From Saccoglossus kowalevskii (lineage: Eukaryota; Hemichordata; Enteropneusta; Harrimaniidae), in NCBI RefSeq assembly GCF_000003605.2, contig NW_003116447.1, positions 744,915-808,914 on the forward strand: a stretch of 64,000 nt of DNA. The letters are read 5' to 3'. Below, piece after piece: positions 13,174 through 26,002 of this stretch (within the stretch, counting starts at the first letter, position 1; every line of letters begins with the position of its first letter). The notes below the pieces were generated by a model. The model did not search any database. It had not been told where the DNA came from and saw only the letters and a program-made list of their open reading frames with translations. The position numbers and the translations under genes were made by a program.

Positions 13174-13363
13174 TAATATGGTTTTGTATTAAACAAGAGT
13201 GGTAATTTTCACATGTTCCGAGTCTATTTATCACATGTAAGCATTTTCAGCTGTTTTGCCAGCGAAAACTGGAGTAACATTTGAATGCAAACAAACAATT
13301 TGTTTTATGCTTATGAGTTCCATGTCAAACACAGTGCGACAACCCCCCCCCCCCCAGACAGTT

Positions 13364-13634
13364 GGGTCATTCCAGTTTTTGTCCACACACCCCCTACAGA
13401 TGGATATTAAGGTTATGACAAATCCACCAGTCAGGTGTTGGATTGTTATGTAAACTAACACACCCCCCCTGGAAACTTTACTGATTTGACGTATACGAAT
13501 GGGTATGTGAAAAAATTAAATATATCGAAAATATGACACCTCTCGGAATTAAACCATCCATACTTTTTGTCGAAATAGGAACCCTCGAATTTAAACCATT
13601 CGTAGGAGGTGGTAGACAAAAACTGGAATGGCCC
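13364..13634. mobile_element. MITE with about 30-bp inverted ends
   Basis: A 271-bp element starting GGGTCATTCCAGTTTTTGTC and ending with the near reverse complement (gacaaaaactggaatggccc). It is preceded by a C run at 13343-13355. Open frames on both strands here are products of this element. No confident target duplication. Confidence 0.7.
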
Positions 13635-14128
13635 TACAGTATAGACATCACGAAAATAAACATTTCGCCGATGTTCAGAAAATTTCATTCTAAATAGTTG
13701 GAGCATATTAGAATAATCAGTGATAGTTGGGCCACCATAGAGTTCTGGAAACACAGTCAGAAGGTAATATTCAGTATTGTAAACTGGAGATTACTGAAGT
13801 TGAACTTTGAACTGAAATCCAATTACACGAGTAAATAACATTATACAATTTAAATCCCAATTCCGTAATTTGATCAGCGTTTCATCGCAGTACTAAGATC
13901 GGACAGACGCAACGCGTCATAGTACTTACCAAACATCAAGTTCGTCGGATCAAAATATCGCAGCTAATTAGAATTGGAGCTAAATATTTGAACTACAGGG
14001 AATTCATGTCGTGGCATTCACTCAGATGTCAGGTGACCACAAGTCAAAGGTTAAGGCTATCACAGTTAATCACATGATTCTGATATGAGGTCATCGGTTG
14101 AGGATTTCCACACGCTGGTGACTAAAGC

Positions 14129-17100
14129 ATGACGAATCCAAAGAAATTTACCTGCCTAAACACGGAGACACAAATGCCGTTGATCGGATGTGAGTATTAA
14201 TTAAGAGATGGAATATGTAATTACTTCAAATGTAACGTATATTGATTACGTCCGCTAACGGGTAATAGCATGTGACTGAGCACTGTCAACTACCAACTTA
14301 CTTGTATAAGTTGCAAGTTGTAGAGATTAGGACTATTTATGTTATGATTTTTGTGTCGTTCTCTCCCCGGGGTGGGTATGGGTTGGGTATGTTTGAGTAC
14401 CGGGTGTTGGCCACAGGGGCTGTTGGTTGGCTACTTGTCTGTCATGGAGATAGTCGTGGTTTATATTGTCCATTGTCCATGTTCATTACAAAGGGAATAA
14501 TGTAAAGTTATTAATTAGCCATATGAAAATTTGTGCTTACAACTTTTTCTAGGGGATTTGGATTATAACACGATCTAAATCCAACGTGTTAAGCCTATAA
14601 ACGTTCTATTGTTTTTAGTGCCAAACCCCTTTGTTAAGTACAACAACAAATATTTCATTGGTGTTTATAAGCTCTTGTGTGATTGGTCAATTCCTGGACA
14701 GCTCTTCCACTTCTGTGTTTTACTCCCTATTAATTTGGGCCCTGTTTAACTCCGGGGTTACCGGTATGTCCAAACGCCACCCTCTTGACTGGAGATCTGT
14801 GTTGAAAAACAAACATTTGTTGTTGCGGTGTACGCAAGACGATGAACAACTTATGTTTTTAACATCACTTCACCTATTAACAATTCACCCCTAAACGTAA
14901 TAATTTCATTTCAATAATAAAAATCCGTTCTCAAAAATCCAAATAATCACAACCTCACCGAAATCCATTTTCTATTCTCACCCACAAGCCACACCCAGAC
15001 CATTCCTCAAAACGAGTGGTCTGGGTTATACTAGTACTCTGACCCATGCCGAGGACTTCCTGTTTGTAATGCAATATGACAAATCAGATTAACTACCACG
15101 TGAAACCAAATGAAAATCATTATAAAATAACGTACATGTACCCAATTGATTCTGGATTCATTGACCAGGGAGAAAGAAATTACATTTCCAATAATAATCG
15201 ATGAGCACGTTCGGGTAGTAACATTCGGTTGATGAAATAGACGATACAACAGTACTGATTGGACCTACATGAATGCTAATCGATTTCACATAACCAAATG
15301 CCCTAAGGAGTTAGCATTGCCTGTATCACGTAAATGTCTCGATAATCATATTGTTGAAACGAGGTAGCAGCCCTGGATTCAAACGGAACACAGTCTCGCT
15401 TTATTAGCTTGTTGTGGAACTTTCACATAACAAGAGGTCATAGTTCAGGCTGCGTTCGCGAACAAAACAAAGTATGATGGTTTGGAAGTGTCGGTCAAAA
15501 TTAAATAATGGTTAACACTCGTTGAATCCTCAAACTTTAGCACTAAAACAACCATTTCGATGTGCCAGTGCTAGTGTTCAGTGTTTGAACAAGGGGTCAG
15601 TGTTTTTAATAAGCAAGTGAGAAAAGAAAGGGATAAAACACAGTCGTTTTCCGGTCAGAAATTAAGCGATATGCTGTTGATTAAAATGCGATAAAAGTGA
15701 AATATTCGGCGAAATGAGTATTGATGCCCATTTATAGCTTGACATGCGTCACCAAAAGAGGACATGGTTAGAGTTGGTAGTACTAGTATACGCGAGGAGG
15801 GAGTCCAGAGAGGGAACAGCCAGCATCCCTTCTACAGGGAAAATGTGAAATCTCAACAGATTTGTTTCGTTCTCACATGTAATATTAGGTTTTGAGGGCT
15901 TCTGAGTTAAAAAAAAAAAAAGAAGACTATATCAACCAAAAAGCATGCGTTTAGAGACATACCTATGCAGAAGTTGGTTTGCCAGTACTTAATCCATTTT
16001 TAACACCCAGGCTACTCTATTGACATTGATTGTTTATTTCATGGATTTGGCACTTGAGGTGGATGATAAGCAGTGCACAAAACGACCATTTTGTGCACGT
16101 TTTTGACACGGATTAAAAACAGTTCTAAGCACAAATTTTCATATGGCACAGTCATTTGTAAACCGAGTAGTGCATTTTGATCATTTTCATACTAAATACA
16201 GTGGAGGACAGAAACCTGTAGTCATTTTATAAATTAAAATAGATGTCAATACATGGTACAGTGAAAGTCATAAAGCTGGGGATTCTCTAAGACAAGCCTA
16301 CGTCACAAACTGGTCAAAATCCCCCAAACATTGCCAGCAACCAATCACAGACTAGCTTAAACAATAGCTTTCCCTGACGATAATACTTAGCAACGTTATT
16401 TCCCCCACGCTAACTTGAAAAATCTTTTGTTTTTGTCTTGTTTCCGTTTCCGGTCTGTCTTAGAGAATGTTGTAAATGTTTTACAAATATAAATCCATAA
16501 ACGATTTGGCTGTTCCAATTAATATTAATGAGAAAGTTCAACATCATCCAATCTGCAAACTCTTCATTTTGAATACTAGTAAGTGTGCGTGAAGGTGTGC
16601 GACTGTATTACGGGCGTAGACAATGTTTAGCTCTTCATCCAGTCACTTTTAGATATATGGATTTGAATCAAAGCTAAGGATTGATATTTAGAATTTTTTT
16701 TTAAATATGTTTATAAGCTAAACGCCAGCTTTTTGTCCTTTTTGATGCTTACAAGTCTTTAATTTTATATTTTTTTAAAAGAAACAACTGAAAATAGCAA
16801 AAATGGGAAATATTGGAATGATCACAAAAAACAAACAATCGTCATTGAGTTGGAATTGAAAAAAATAGGCTACACAAGACTATCGAAAATTGGTTTCTTG
16901 CACGATTTGCTGGAAGGTGCGATACAAGTTGCATTCAATTGTGCGCATACCCTGTTCCATAAAAATTGGTCACATGATACGCAGATTGCAGCTCAGAAAT
17001 ATAATTAATAGCATCTTGCAAGTCTTTTTGTTCACTCATCAATGCTGCATTATGTCTTATGTTAGCCATTTTCATCTTTGTTTCATTTTTGAAAAAACAA

Positions 17101-20100
17101 GATTTGTAAGCAATTATTATAAAGTCACCTAATAATTCTGCTTCTCTACTGTAACAACCATGTACATGTACATATGTTGCCTATAAGAAGAATATACTCT
17201 ATTTACTCAACATGTCCAGATAGAAATCCAGTTGAAATTTACATATTGTTTTTAAATTACAGTGGGAACGTACAAAATTAATCATGAAGATGATGTTTAC
17301 AATGCATTAGACACAGCACTCGGTGTTGGATATAGATTGATAGGTAAAGCACATTTTTGGCAAATATCATCTTATTATTACATGTATAACTACTTTTTAA
17401 TATTTCTATCGCAATTACCAGTACCCTGGATATGTTACTACATATGGTACTGTAAAAGGAAAGATATTCTGTGGATTTGATGTTGCATGAATATATTTTC
17501 AAGATTTTGAATTCACTGGTTTATTAAAGATACAGTACCGGTACATCCCATTGTTTATCTTTGCTTTTTCGCTGTATTTTATTCAGTGTATTTGGCTATC
17601 AGTGAGATAGCAAGAAAGAATGAAACCCAGCTGATAATTAAGCTCTATCAGAGGTACATTACTTGGGGTTTGCAACTACGGTGACATGATACCAAGATCC
17701 CGTTACAATCTCGCTCTCGCATAAGCGTTCCAACTCAGAAAAATGCGAATGCGCATGCCCGAGGTAACTAGGATACTGGGATGTCCAGGTGGATCAAAAT
17801 AGCTGCCCACGATATGACGGATTACGAGAACTATATTTTCTGTACATTTTCGATGTATTACATTTTTCACTATGATAGTGACAAGAAAAGTTCTATTTTT
17901 TCATTACAAACCTTGAACATTGATATATATCATGTCAGAAGGTCGTAGCCTCAGTCTCGCTATCTACGAGATGAGACTTCAATAGGATCTTGACATGATG
18001 TCACCATACAGTACTATGCGAGTTGCAAACCCCAAGTAATGTACCTCTGGTCACATACAGTACACTACATAATATTACTAACAATCAACAATACCCTGGG
18101 TAAGGTACCGGTATATATGTTTACTTGCAGATACAGCAGCAGTGTATCAAAATGAAAACCTAATTGGTAATGCTTTAAAAACTTTATTACCCAAATATGG
18201 ATTGAAAAGAGAAGATTTATTCATCATTAGTAAACTAGGTAAAAATGTTAACATACTGTACTCTTCTGACCAGTGTACTCAGCTTAACAAATTATGTTTT
18301 TAAAGGCTCTTAGTCATGCAAGCACCCACCTTGCAAAATTAGCCAAATGACAATTATTATGAGGAATATTGTGTTATTTTGAAAATAACAGAATGCTGTG
18401 CCGTACTGACATAATTTTCCTTGATTTTCTAAATATTCACATTTTGAGCATTTTGTACGACACATTGTGGAAGAGAATTACCAATGTTTGAATGAGATCT
18501 GTTGGCATTATTTTTGACATCAAAAAAAACTGGTGATATGCAATTTTTGAAAGGTAAACCGGGCATAAACAGGTCATGTCAAATTGTAGTTTACTCATTC
18601 ACATCCCATTCACAATAGATACAATAAACAATGTCATTATTCAGAAAAGTAAAAATGATGACCAAGTTCCATGACTTGTTCAGTTTAAGAAGTTCCAGAA
18701 GTGGTGGACACTAAGTCAAGCATGAAACCTAAAATGAAAATCCTCAAAATTAGAATGTTGAGCATCAGATCAGTACGATACTGTAAACCATTATTTTTCA
18801 CTGCAAGAAAATAAAGTTGACTTAAAAATCTAGAAGGTATTTTTCTGTGTTATGATGTAACGTTTTTGTGGTTTTTCACCGACAGGTCCAAAGGATCATG
18901 GTTCAGAATTGGCTTATAAGGCATGCCTAGAATCATTAGAAAAACTGCAATGTGATTATTTAGATTTGTATTTGATACACTGGCCAGGAAAACAAAAACT
19001 AAAATCAGAAGACCCGAGACATAAACAATATCGAAAGGAAAGTTGGTTTGAATTTGAAAAACTTTTCAGTGAAGGTAAAGTACCGGTAGTTGTTTTTTGT
19101 CTGGTCATGGTAGTCGCAATTAATTGAATGTACGGTACTGTAAAATGACTAGTTTTCACTGGGTTGAAATTTTGCTGATTTAGCATTTCAGGCATATTCA
19201 GTGGGTTTTAAATTCACAGTTTTATCATTTAGATAATGTGTTCTATGCTAAATTTTACATATTCACTGAGTTTTATTTTAGCTTCATTTACCAGTCAGCA
19301 AAATAAACAAAATTAAAACCCAGTGAATAATTAATCTTTTTACAGTAGTTTCAAATACAAGATGGCATGGAGATTAATAATTTGCTAAATGTGAGAAAAC
19401 GATTTATATTATTGCTGTCACTTAACATGGGTATTTCATTATTTTGATTGGTTACATGTGTTTAATGGAAATAGTAAAATCCTATCCTCGGGGGCGGAGC
19501 TACGTCACAGACGTTCCATGTTGCTACGACGCGCACCACTGTACCATGCATTTCTATGGGCTTTGTGCGCGCTGCTGTGGAACGCCGGTTGAGCCGGTGA
19601 AAATTCGAGAAAACAATACAAACTCAACTTTGAAGTAATCCTGAACAATCAAATTTATATATGTTACACGCGTAGGGCTAATCTTGTTGCACTGTTCAGA
19701 AGAGTCTGAACAATCACCCCAAAGTACCGTTTTCTGCGAGTTTTGGGCCTTTGTTTTCACCGCCGCGGGTTGCCAGGCCATGAAAATGCCCGGATGTCCA
19801 CCCCCGAGAATAAAAGAGCAAAGTATCATTAGTTTCACTATTTTTTCAGGTTTAGTAAAGAACATAGGGGTATCTAACTATAGTCTGAAGCAATTGGATG
19901 AAATGCTGTCATATTGTAAGAAATTACCTGCCGTCCTTCAAGTAAGTAAGATAGAACTTGTTTGTAGAACTGTCAGTAAGAAATGGCTTATATGGGTTGT
20001 CTTATTCATTTCAAAGGATGATATATCCCATAATTCCAACAGTATATTGACCAAATGTATGAATCAGGGGGTATGGAAGTGGTGTGATATACAATTAGAA

Positions 20101-23100
20101 TCTCAGGTAAATTGAAGAAATAAATAATACCCTGGGTATTTCCTGGGTAGTTCCGCCGTTGCTTGAGCGCTTGGGTGTTAAAAGCGTTGTCCAATTTTGT
20201 CTGCGTAAGAGAGTGATTTTATCGCGTAAACATTTGATAGCTCATCAGAACACCAGAAACCAGGGAATAAATTGTCCACATCCAAGCTATGAATCACCCC
20301 CCCTCCCTCCTCTCGATTCTTGCACTGAAACCGTCTGATGTCGCTATAACTTGAAACTCTTCTATTGCGAGATGATCAATGCAAAACGAGTGTTTATGTG
20401 AAAGAAATGGTATGCTAATTTCTGGATGTGCGATCATGCTTATTCGAAAACATGTAATATACTTGTATGCATTTGTAAACATATCTCAATTACTTTGTTG
20501 TTTGTGCATTGTGCATTTCTAAGCAACCACTGCATTCTGTGATGCTATTGGTTAAAAAGCTTTTGATTAGTGTGCACATGAAACATGAGATCTTCATCCC
20601 ATATATCACCATGGTGATATCAATTCACTGGGTTTTAATTTTGCTGACTGGAAAATACGCTAAATTAAAACCCCATGAATATGTAAAATTGAGCATTGAA
20701 AACATTATCTAAATGATAAAACTGTGAATTTAAAACCCAATGAATATGCCTGAAATAATAAATCAGCGAAATTTAAACCCAATGAAAATTAGTCATTTTA
20801 CAGTAATATTTTTCATCACACTCATTTCAGAATACTCATGGATGTTGTTACCCCGGTATCTGTAAATATTTATAAATGTAGATTCAATTTAAAAATAAAT
20901 AAATTGTGATTTGCCACAAGGATGCCCCTTTGTTCTGCCCTCTAAGTGGTAAACTGAATGCTGATTGCACAACGTTCAGATTCACAAGAGCTGTGATTGC
21001 ATGGTCAGATTCACGAGAGCTGTGATTGGTCGACGTTCAGATTCACGATAGCTGTGATTGGTCAGACGATTTCCAAATATGGTTTTAAGTTTTAAAATGT
21101 TCTTAAAAGAATTATAAATTTTGTAAACCATGGGTAACCAAAAAATTGTCATTTTCAGGATCTAAGTTTACAAATCATGTCCTAATTTATTCTAATTACA
21201 CATGACAGTAACTGTTGCCACTGAAAAAAAACAGAATATTACATTATCTTTAATAGTGAAATATATTTTCAAATTAAATCTATACAACATGAAAGTAATA
21301 ACTTTTCTAACATTATAATGGTGTAAAAAACAATACCGCCACACACACACACCTGTATCATTTTTTTTTCATTGAGATTTATTCAAAATAGAAAATATAA
21401 GGATGACCAGAACAAAGGCATTCCCCCGGACAAAAACAAAACAAATAAAAAAAACCTAGCTAGAACTCATGTTCCCCCTTTGCTGCATTAGAAATGAGTG
21501 GCCATGTCAGCAGTTATATTTCACACTAAACATGCACACTAGACATGTGAAAATAGTGTGTACAATTCCTGACAAACAGAACCAAAAATCAATTTAAGTT
21601 CAATTTAATCAATTTAACGAATGCAGGTTCGTGGGCACTTGGGAGTGAAATTTTTTTTTTTTTTTGCTTTTTATTATCCAAACAGTTTTGGTTATAGACT
21701 GTTAAAATTTTGTAGAATTATGAATAGTGGAACATACTCAAAAAACGATTTTAAAATATAGATAACAGGTGCAAACATTCTCTCTTTTGAATGCTTAGCA
21801 AGATTTAGCAAGGCTGCACGTAAATAATCAAAACGAAACATGGTGAAAAAAAGTGAAAAAAAGAAATGACAGGATCTCCATAGTGTGCACTATATTTAAC
21901 TTTTAACAAATCGATAATACATTTTTTAAATTTGGAACTGTTACAGCCATTTTAATTATGAGCATTAGCAAACTTCTTACTGAGTGAATTGTTATGCAAA
22001 TTAACAATTATCTCAGCTTCTTTTTAGTGCATATCCCAGAACTTTGAAAAAAATAGCTCCTAGACGCTTTGACCTTTTGTTTTGAAATTTTCACAAATGA
22101 TTGACAATGTGTTCAAATCTTCAAAACGCCGTTGGGACATTGTTTTTGATTGAACAGTGTTACAACAATCGTACAGACAACTAGCCTGGGTGTTAATTTA
22201 TGCATAAACTTGAAGTAGTGAAATTTGAGCTGCTGCCCTGCAAAATTGACAACTGCTAGACAGTTTTCAAGACTGCACTTTCTTCATAGTAAACAGATGT
22301 ACCCATAAACTAATTTTGACAGGAAACAGAAGCATGGTTTAGAAGCTAATTTTTTTTTAAATCACTTTTGACCAAAAAGCACATTTTTATGCATATTTCA
22401 AACTACAGTGTCCATATAAAAAAAAATACTAACAAAATTTTAAAATTCATACAATAAGCTTTCCGAAAATATATAGTTTTGTGGACAAGGGAGGTCATCT
22501 TGGTTTCCTAACTACATATATGTAACTAATGAAAATACCTGTCAGGTAAACTGCATCTCTATCTTAAAAATGAATTGCTCTTGTTTGAGGTAGATTGTTG
22601 AGAACAATTCAAATCCTAAATGGATAGTAACTGCATGTACATCAAGTTATTCATTACTTAGAAAAAAAACATGCATGTTGTAATGCCATTTCATCACAAC
22701 ATAATGCTGGGAATGTGATTGTGGGGATTGATGGGGAGTATAAGCCCAGTAGACTCTCTTTTCTGAGCCTTAGTCTGTAAAGGGGTTTTTAATTCAGTGA
22801 CTAATTTAGAAGGTAGAAGCCTACTCATAGTATTTGAAATATTTAGTCCTCGTTCGTATGCAGTTCAAACTTGGTAGATACATTAGAGATTATGGGTTCC
22901 TGATGCACGTCATTTTATTTTTCAGATTGGATTCAAAATGGCTGACTGGCTGTCATTTTGTTTAAATGAATGCACTTCTAGAGCCATATCTCTCTTAGAG
23001 AAAAAGATCTGCTGCTCCAACAGAATGTCCACACAACTCATTCTAGGTCAAAAATAAGTGTTTGGTTTTCATTTTTTTTTTGCCACTGCATGCGCACAGC

Positions 23101-24427
23101 GCCCTCTATTGACAAATTGATTAAACCTGCAAAATATGTGTGCCATCAAATATTTTAGCAATAGAAGCCTGAGGTGCATTAAATTTTTTTATTTTCTGTT
23201 CTTGATTACTGTGAGTTGTGAAACAATAAATAAATTAAAATAAATAAATAAAATATAATATAATAATTTTCTGTCAGGTTGAATATCATCCTCACTTAGT
23301 GCAAGAAGATTTACTGAAATGGTGTACAGACCATAATGTTCATTTACAAGCTTATCGATCACTTGGAATATCGGAGGTGAGTGTGTTGCAAGTATTCACA
23401 GTGAAACATGAGAATTCAGTAAATTAGAAGTGTAATTTGTTGTCAAAATTATCAGTATGTGTGTGCATGGTTTGCTTTAAAGTTGTATTGTCAGTGAAAT
23501 TTAGTGTGAAGCCTTTTTAAGTAATATGTTTACTGTTATAAATGTACTAGCTATGGTAAACAGCTGAACATCACCTAGTAGTTTTGTAGCGTTGAATGTG
23601 ATTAGGTTCTTTGTTAGATAATCAAAAATTCACCAAATCAATATTCTATGTGAAGCATTTATCGTAGTATGTATGCAAATAATACTTGAGTTGTTTCTTG
23701 AATGGCAATCGAATCCTCTTATTTGAATTCATTAGATGAATAATTTACTTAATGTTACCACAGCATCGGAGTGAACATTACAAACTTCTCGCGTTTGTTG
23801 CATTTAGTGCACTCCTGAAGCAGAATTTCGTCAGGATTCATTATGAAGACAATAAATAACTTAAAATGCCAATAAATGGCATCAGGTTTCAATCAGTATA
23901 ACTTGTGAACGCCATAACTTTCAGATTAGATATTTGACCAATTTTATACTCAAAATCGTTATAACTTACCATAGAATTGGGTAAAATTGTCTGTCATTCC
24001 AGCATCAATTAAATAAAAATATCAAAGTTGGCTTCAAATAATTTCATTTCTTCTTCATTTGCAGCTACTTACGGATCCTTTAGTGACCAAGATGGCTAAA
24101 ATGTATGGGAAAAAAGAATCGCATGTCCTTCTGAAGTGGGCTTTGCAGCAGAATATCAGTAAGCATGTTGGTTTGCAATAAACTATCGAATGTAAATAAT
24201 ACTCATCAGGTGGTGGTCAGTAAGCTTTTCTCAAACGATCATTAATTGCATCTCCATTGTACATATTTTTTTTCCCCTCAGGTGTTATACCAAAGTCTAC
24301 TAACAAAGACCATTTGGAAGAAAATTTCAATGTTTGGGATTTTGAACTGACAGAAGATGATATTTTGGAACTGAAAAAACTTAATAGAAACGCACGATAC
24401 TGTTGGGATCCGTCTCCTGTTGTGTAA
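14129..24427 (+). CDS. Aldo-keto reductase, YtbE-like (complete, 8 exons)
   Basis: NAD(P)H-dependent cytosolic oxidoreductase of the AKR superfamily, expected to reduce aldehydes or ketones. Coding exons: 14129-14189, 17263-17343, 18131-18238, 18886-19074, 19850-19941, 23278-23376, 24065-24158, 24282-24427; all junctions are GT-AG and phases fit, giving 289 aa. An in-frame TAA two codons before the ATG fixes the start. The protein opens MTNPKKF, then MPLIGLGTYKI (16-26). The tetrad is intact: Asp48 (GYRLID), Tyr53 (AAVYQNE), Lys82 (ISKL) and His115 (LIHWP). GVSNY, QVEYHP and VIPKS of the cofactor site follow, and it ends YCWDPSPVV. Oddities are His where the 2'-phosphate-binding Arg of IPKSxxxxR usually sits, PAVLQ instead of PAVNQ, and AYRSLG instead of AYSPLG. 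Length and C-terminus fit the invertebrate YtbE-like group; substrate unknown. Confidence 0.93.
14993..15026. other. Perfect hairpin, 10-bp stem
   Basis: ACCCAGACCA at 14993-15002 pairs with TGGTCTGGGT at 15017-15026 over a 14-nt loop, in AKR intron 1. Function unknown. Confidence 0.6.
16282..16468. mobile_element. 187-bp MITE with perfect 13-bp inverted ends
   Basis: ATTCTCTAAGACA at 16282-16294 is matched exactly by its reverse complement at 16456-16468. The interior is somewhat richer in G+C than its surroundings. No target duplication is obvious. Confidence 0.65.
17650..18048. mobile_element. MITE family J, copy 2 (in AKR intron 2)
   Basis: A 399-bp inverted relative of 9691-10067, with the same ends (agaggtacattacttggggt) and the shared interior 'ggatgtccaggtggatcaaa'. 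It ends about 80 bp before AKR exon 3. Confidence 0.8.
19138..19345. mobile_element. MITE family A, copy 2 (in AKR intron 4)
   Basis: 208 bp, the same length and orientation as copy 1 at 12966-13173, flanked by TA on both sides. It starts 63 bp after the exon 4 donor. Confidence 0.8.
19487..19808. mobile_element. GC-rich element with short inverted ends
   Basis: About 322 bp, clearly richer in G+C and CpG than its surroundings. CTCGGGGGCGGA at 19487-19498 is matched by TCCACCCCCGAG at 19797-19808. It ends 41 bp before AKR exon 5. A transposon is the simplest reading; a regulatory CpG patch (it also contains a CRE-like tacgtcac) is the alternative. Confidence 0.5.
20608..20803. mobile_element. 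MITE family A, copy 3 (inverted)
   Basis: Reverse-orientation relative of 12966-13173: it ends 'agtcattttacag' followed by TA, and contains 'cattatctaaatgataaaac' as in the other copies. The left end is eroded. The open frame at 20509-20712 overlaps it and is not a gene. Confidence 0.7.
20971..21068. repeat. Triplicated unit of about 30 bp
   Basis: Three consecutive units around 'cagattcacgagagctgtga' with small differences, two of them ending in 'ttggtc'. It is in AKR intron 5. Confidence 0.75.
22840..23010 (+). repeat. Fragment of type-3 tandem-repeat element
   Basis: Shares 'gttcaaacttggtagataca', 'gggttcctgatgcacgt' and 'caaaatggctgact' with the array at 61265-62030. A single diverged unit in AKR intron 5. 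Confidence 0.65.
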
Positions 24428-24461
24428 ACACTACAATGATGTCATCTTGTTGTATTAATTA

Positions 24462-24467
24462 AATAAA
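24462..24467 (+). terminator. AKR polyadenylation signal
   Basis: AATAAA 35 nt after the AKR stop codon, which implies a very short 3' UTR. Confidence 0.7.
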
Positions 24468-25322
24468 CATGGGGTTTTTAATTGATGTATTGGTGATAAA
24501 TTAGAATAATCTGTGAATATTGATCAGAATTTCAGGCAATTTAACAAGAATGTGACTCCTATTGAACAGTATATGTAATCATGATGTCCTCCCCTTTAGT
24601 GTGTGAACAAAGACACTAGAAAGAACATCGACATAATGTAAATTTTATTCATATCATCACGCAGACACAGCAATGAATCGATACGACATTGTATCTCTGT
24701 TATCTGAGATTGTGTATTAAGTACAATATAAAAATAGAGCAAATCAGAAAGCACCATATAAATACATTGAATGGACGGCGTCTTAAGTACACTAAAACAG
24801 TGACATGTCAATTTTACAATTCTTTATACAATTACAATAATCATTAACTAAGTACAGTATACAAAATGTGGTTTTGATGTAATATTTTGTGTGTAAATAC
24901 AATGACATTCTAGTTTTTCAAATGCTTGCATATGGCTTGTTGATTACCAAATTAATTCTATTAAAGTAATGTGAATTTCTAGATTCCTGGACGTGGCATC
25001 ACAACGAATGATGAAGCTACCAGCACAAGGCCACAGTGGACTTGGAGCCAATAGTACCGGTATGCTGCAATGTTACTTGGCTTGAAGTAAAGCGGGAACA
25101 CAAGGGAAGAAAACCATATTATTGTCAGTCATATTTTTAAGTTTGTGTGTATACCAGTAGATTTTATCCTCTTTGTGAGAAATAGAAAACATTAAGTATA
25201 ATGCAGTTTAATAAAGCTTTCAGTTTTAAATCATGATAGGATACAAACAAAACAAAATTGATTTTTAACCTAATAATCGGCCAAAAGATCAATAATACAA
25301 AATTTATGGTAGTTCATCAATA

Positions 25323-25620
25323 ATACCGGTACCATATTTGGGAACACATTTAAATTTCCTGACCCTACAGATAATTAAAGATACAAATATTACCATATTT
25401 GGTAATTCATTTACATTTCTTGACCCCACAGATCATTAAGAATACAAATAATACCATATTTGGTAATTCATTTACATTTCTTGACCCCACAGATCATTAA
25501 GAATACAAATAATACCATATTTGGTAATTCATTTACATTTCTTGACCCCACAGATCATTAAGAAAACAAATAATACCATATTTGGTAACTCGTTTACATT
25601 TACTGGCGCTATAGATTAGT
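25323..25620. repeat. 61-bp tandem repeat, about five units
   Basis: Units begin 'accatatttggtaattcat' and contain 'ttgaccccacagatcatta'. The three middle units are nearly identical and the outer ones diverged. It lies between the convergent AKR and NEK10 3' ends. Confidence 0.9.
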
Positions 25621-25824
25621 AAAAACCATACCATTACATCACATCACATGACTTCAAGGGATCAGAAAAAACACCAAATTTGTTGAGTGGACTTTTTTTC
25701 TGATGAAATTGAATTCCAAAAATAGCATATTTTATTAGAAGCATGAATGCTGAATTATGAAAGATGAAATCGGATGGGTAGGATAACATTTAACAAAGGC
25801 CAACATTTTCAGCTTTAGTACATT

Positions 25825-25830
25825 TTTATT
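25825..25830 (-). terminator. NEK10: NEK10 polyadenylation signal
   Basis: AATAAA on the minus strand about 170 nt beyond the NEK10 stop codon. It is the first good candidate downstream. Confidence 0.5.
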
Positions 25831-26002
25831 TGAGCTGAGCTTCAGAAGCGTGTCATCTATCATCTTGATAATCATGGGAGTTGCACTGCATAGGAGCACA
25901 AAAGATGATTTTCGATTTCATGTCAAAAGACTGGCAGCATGACTCAGCAAGATACTGCAAGTCAGACTTGCACATGAGTTCACATCACTCTGTAGTGGGT
26001 CT

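Larger units (their letters stand above)
14190..17262 (+). other. AKR intron 1
   Basis: Intron of 3.07 kb with donor gtgagt and acceptor ttacag. It holds a MITE at 16282-16468 and a perfect 10-bp hairpin at 14993-15026. I see no further exon; the few open frames here lack splice sites and similarity. Confidence 0.8.
19942..23277 (+). other. AKR intron 5
   Basis: Largest AKR intron, 3.3 kb. It contains an inverted MITE family A copy (20608-20803), a short triplicated sequence (20971-21068) and a diverged fragment of the tandem-repeat element seen in the PIP4K2 intron (22840-23010). The rest shows only poly(A) and poly(T) runs. Confidence 0.8.

Noticed and set aside
19554-20115. Overlapping frames of 103 and 143 codons in AKR intron 4 and exon 5
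   Set aside because: Openness comes from the GC-rich element and from read-through across the exon 5 splice sites; only 19850-19941 is coding.
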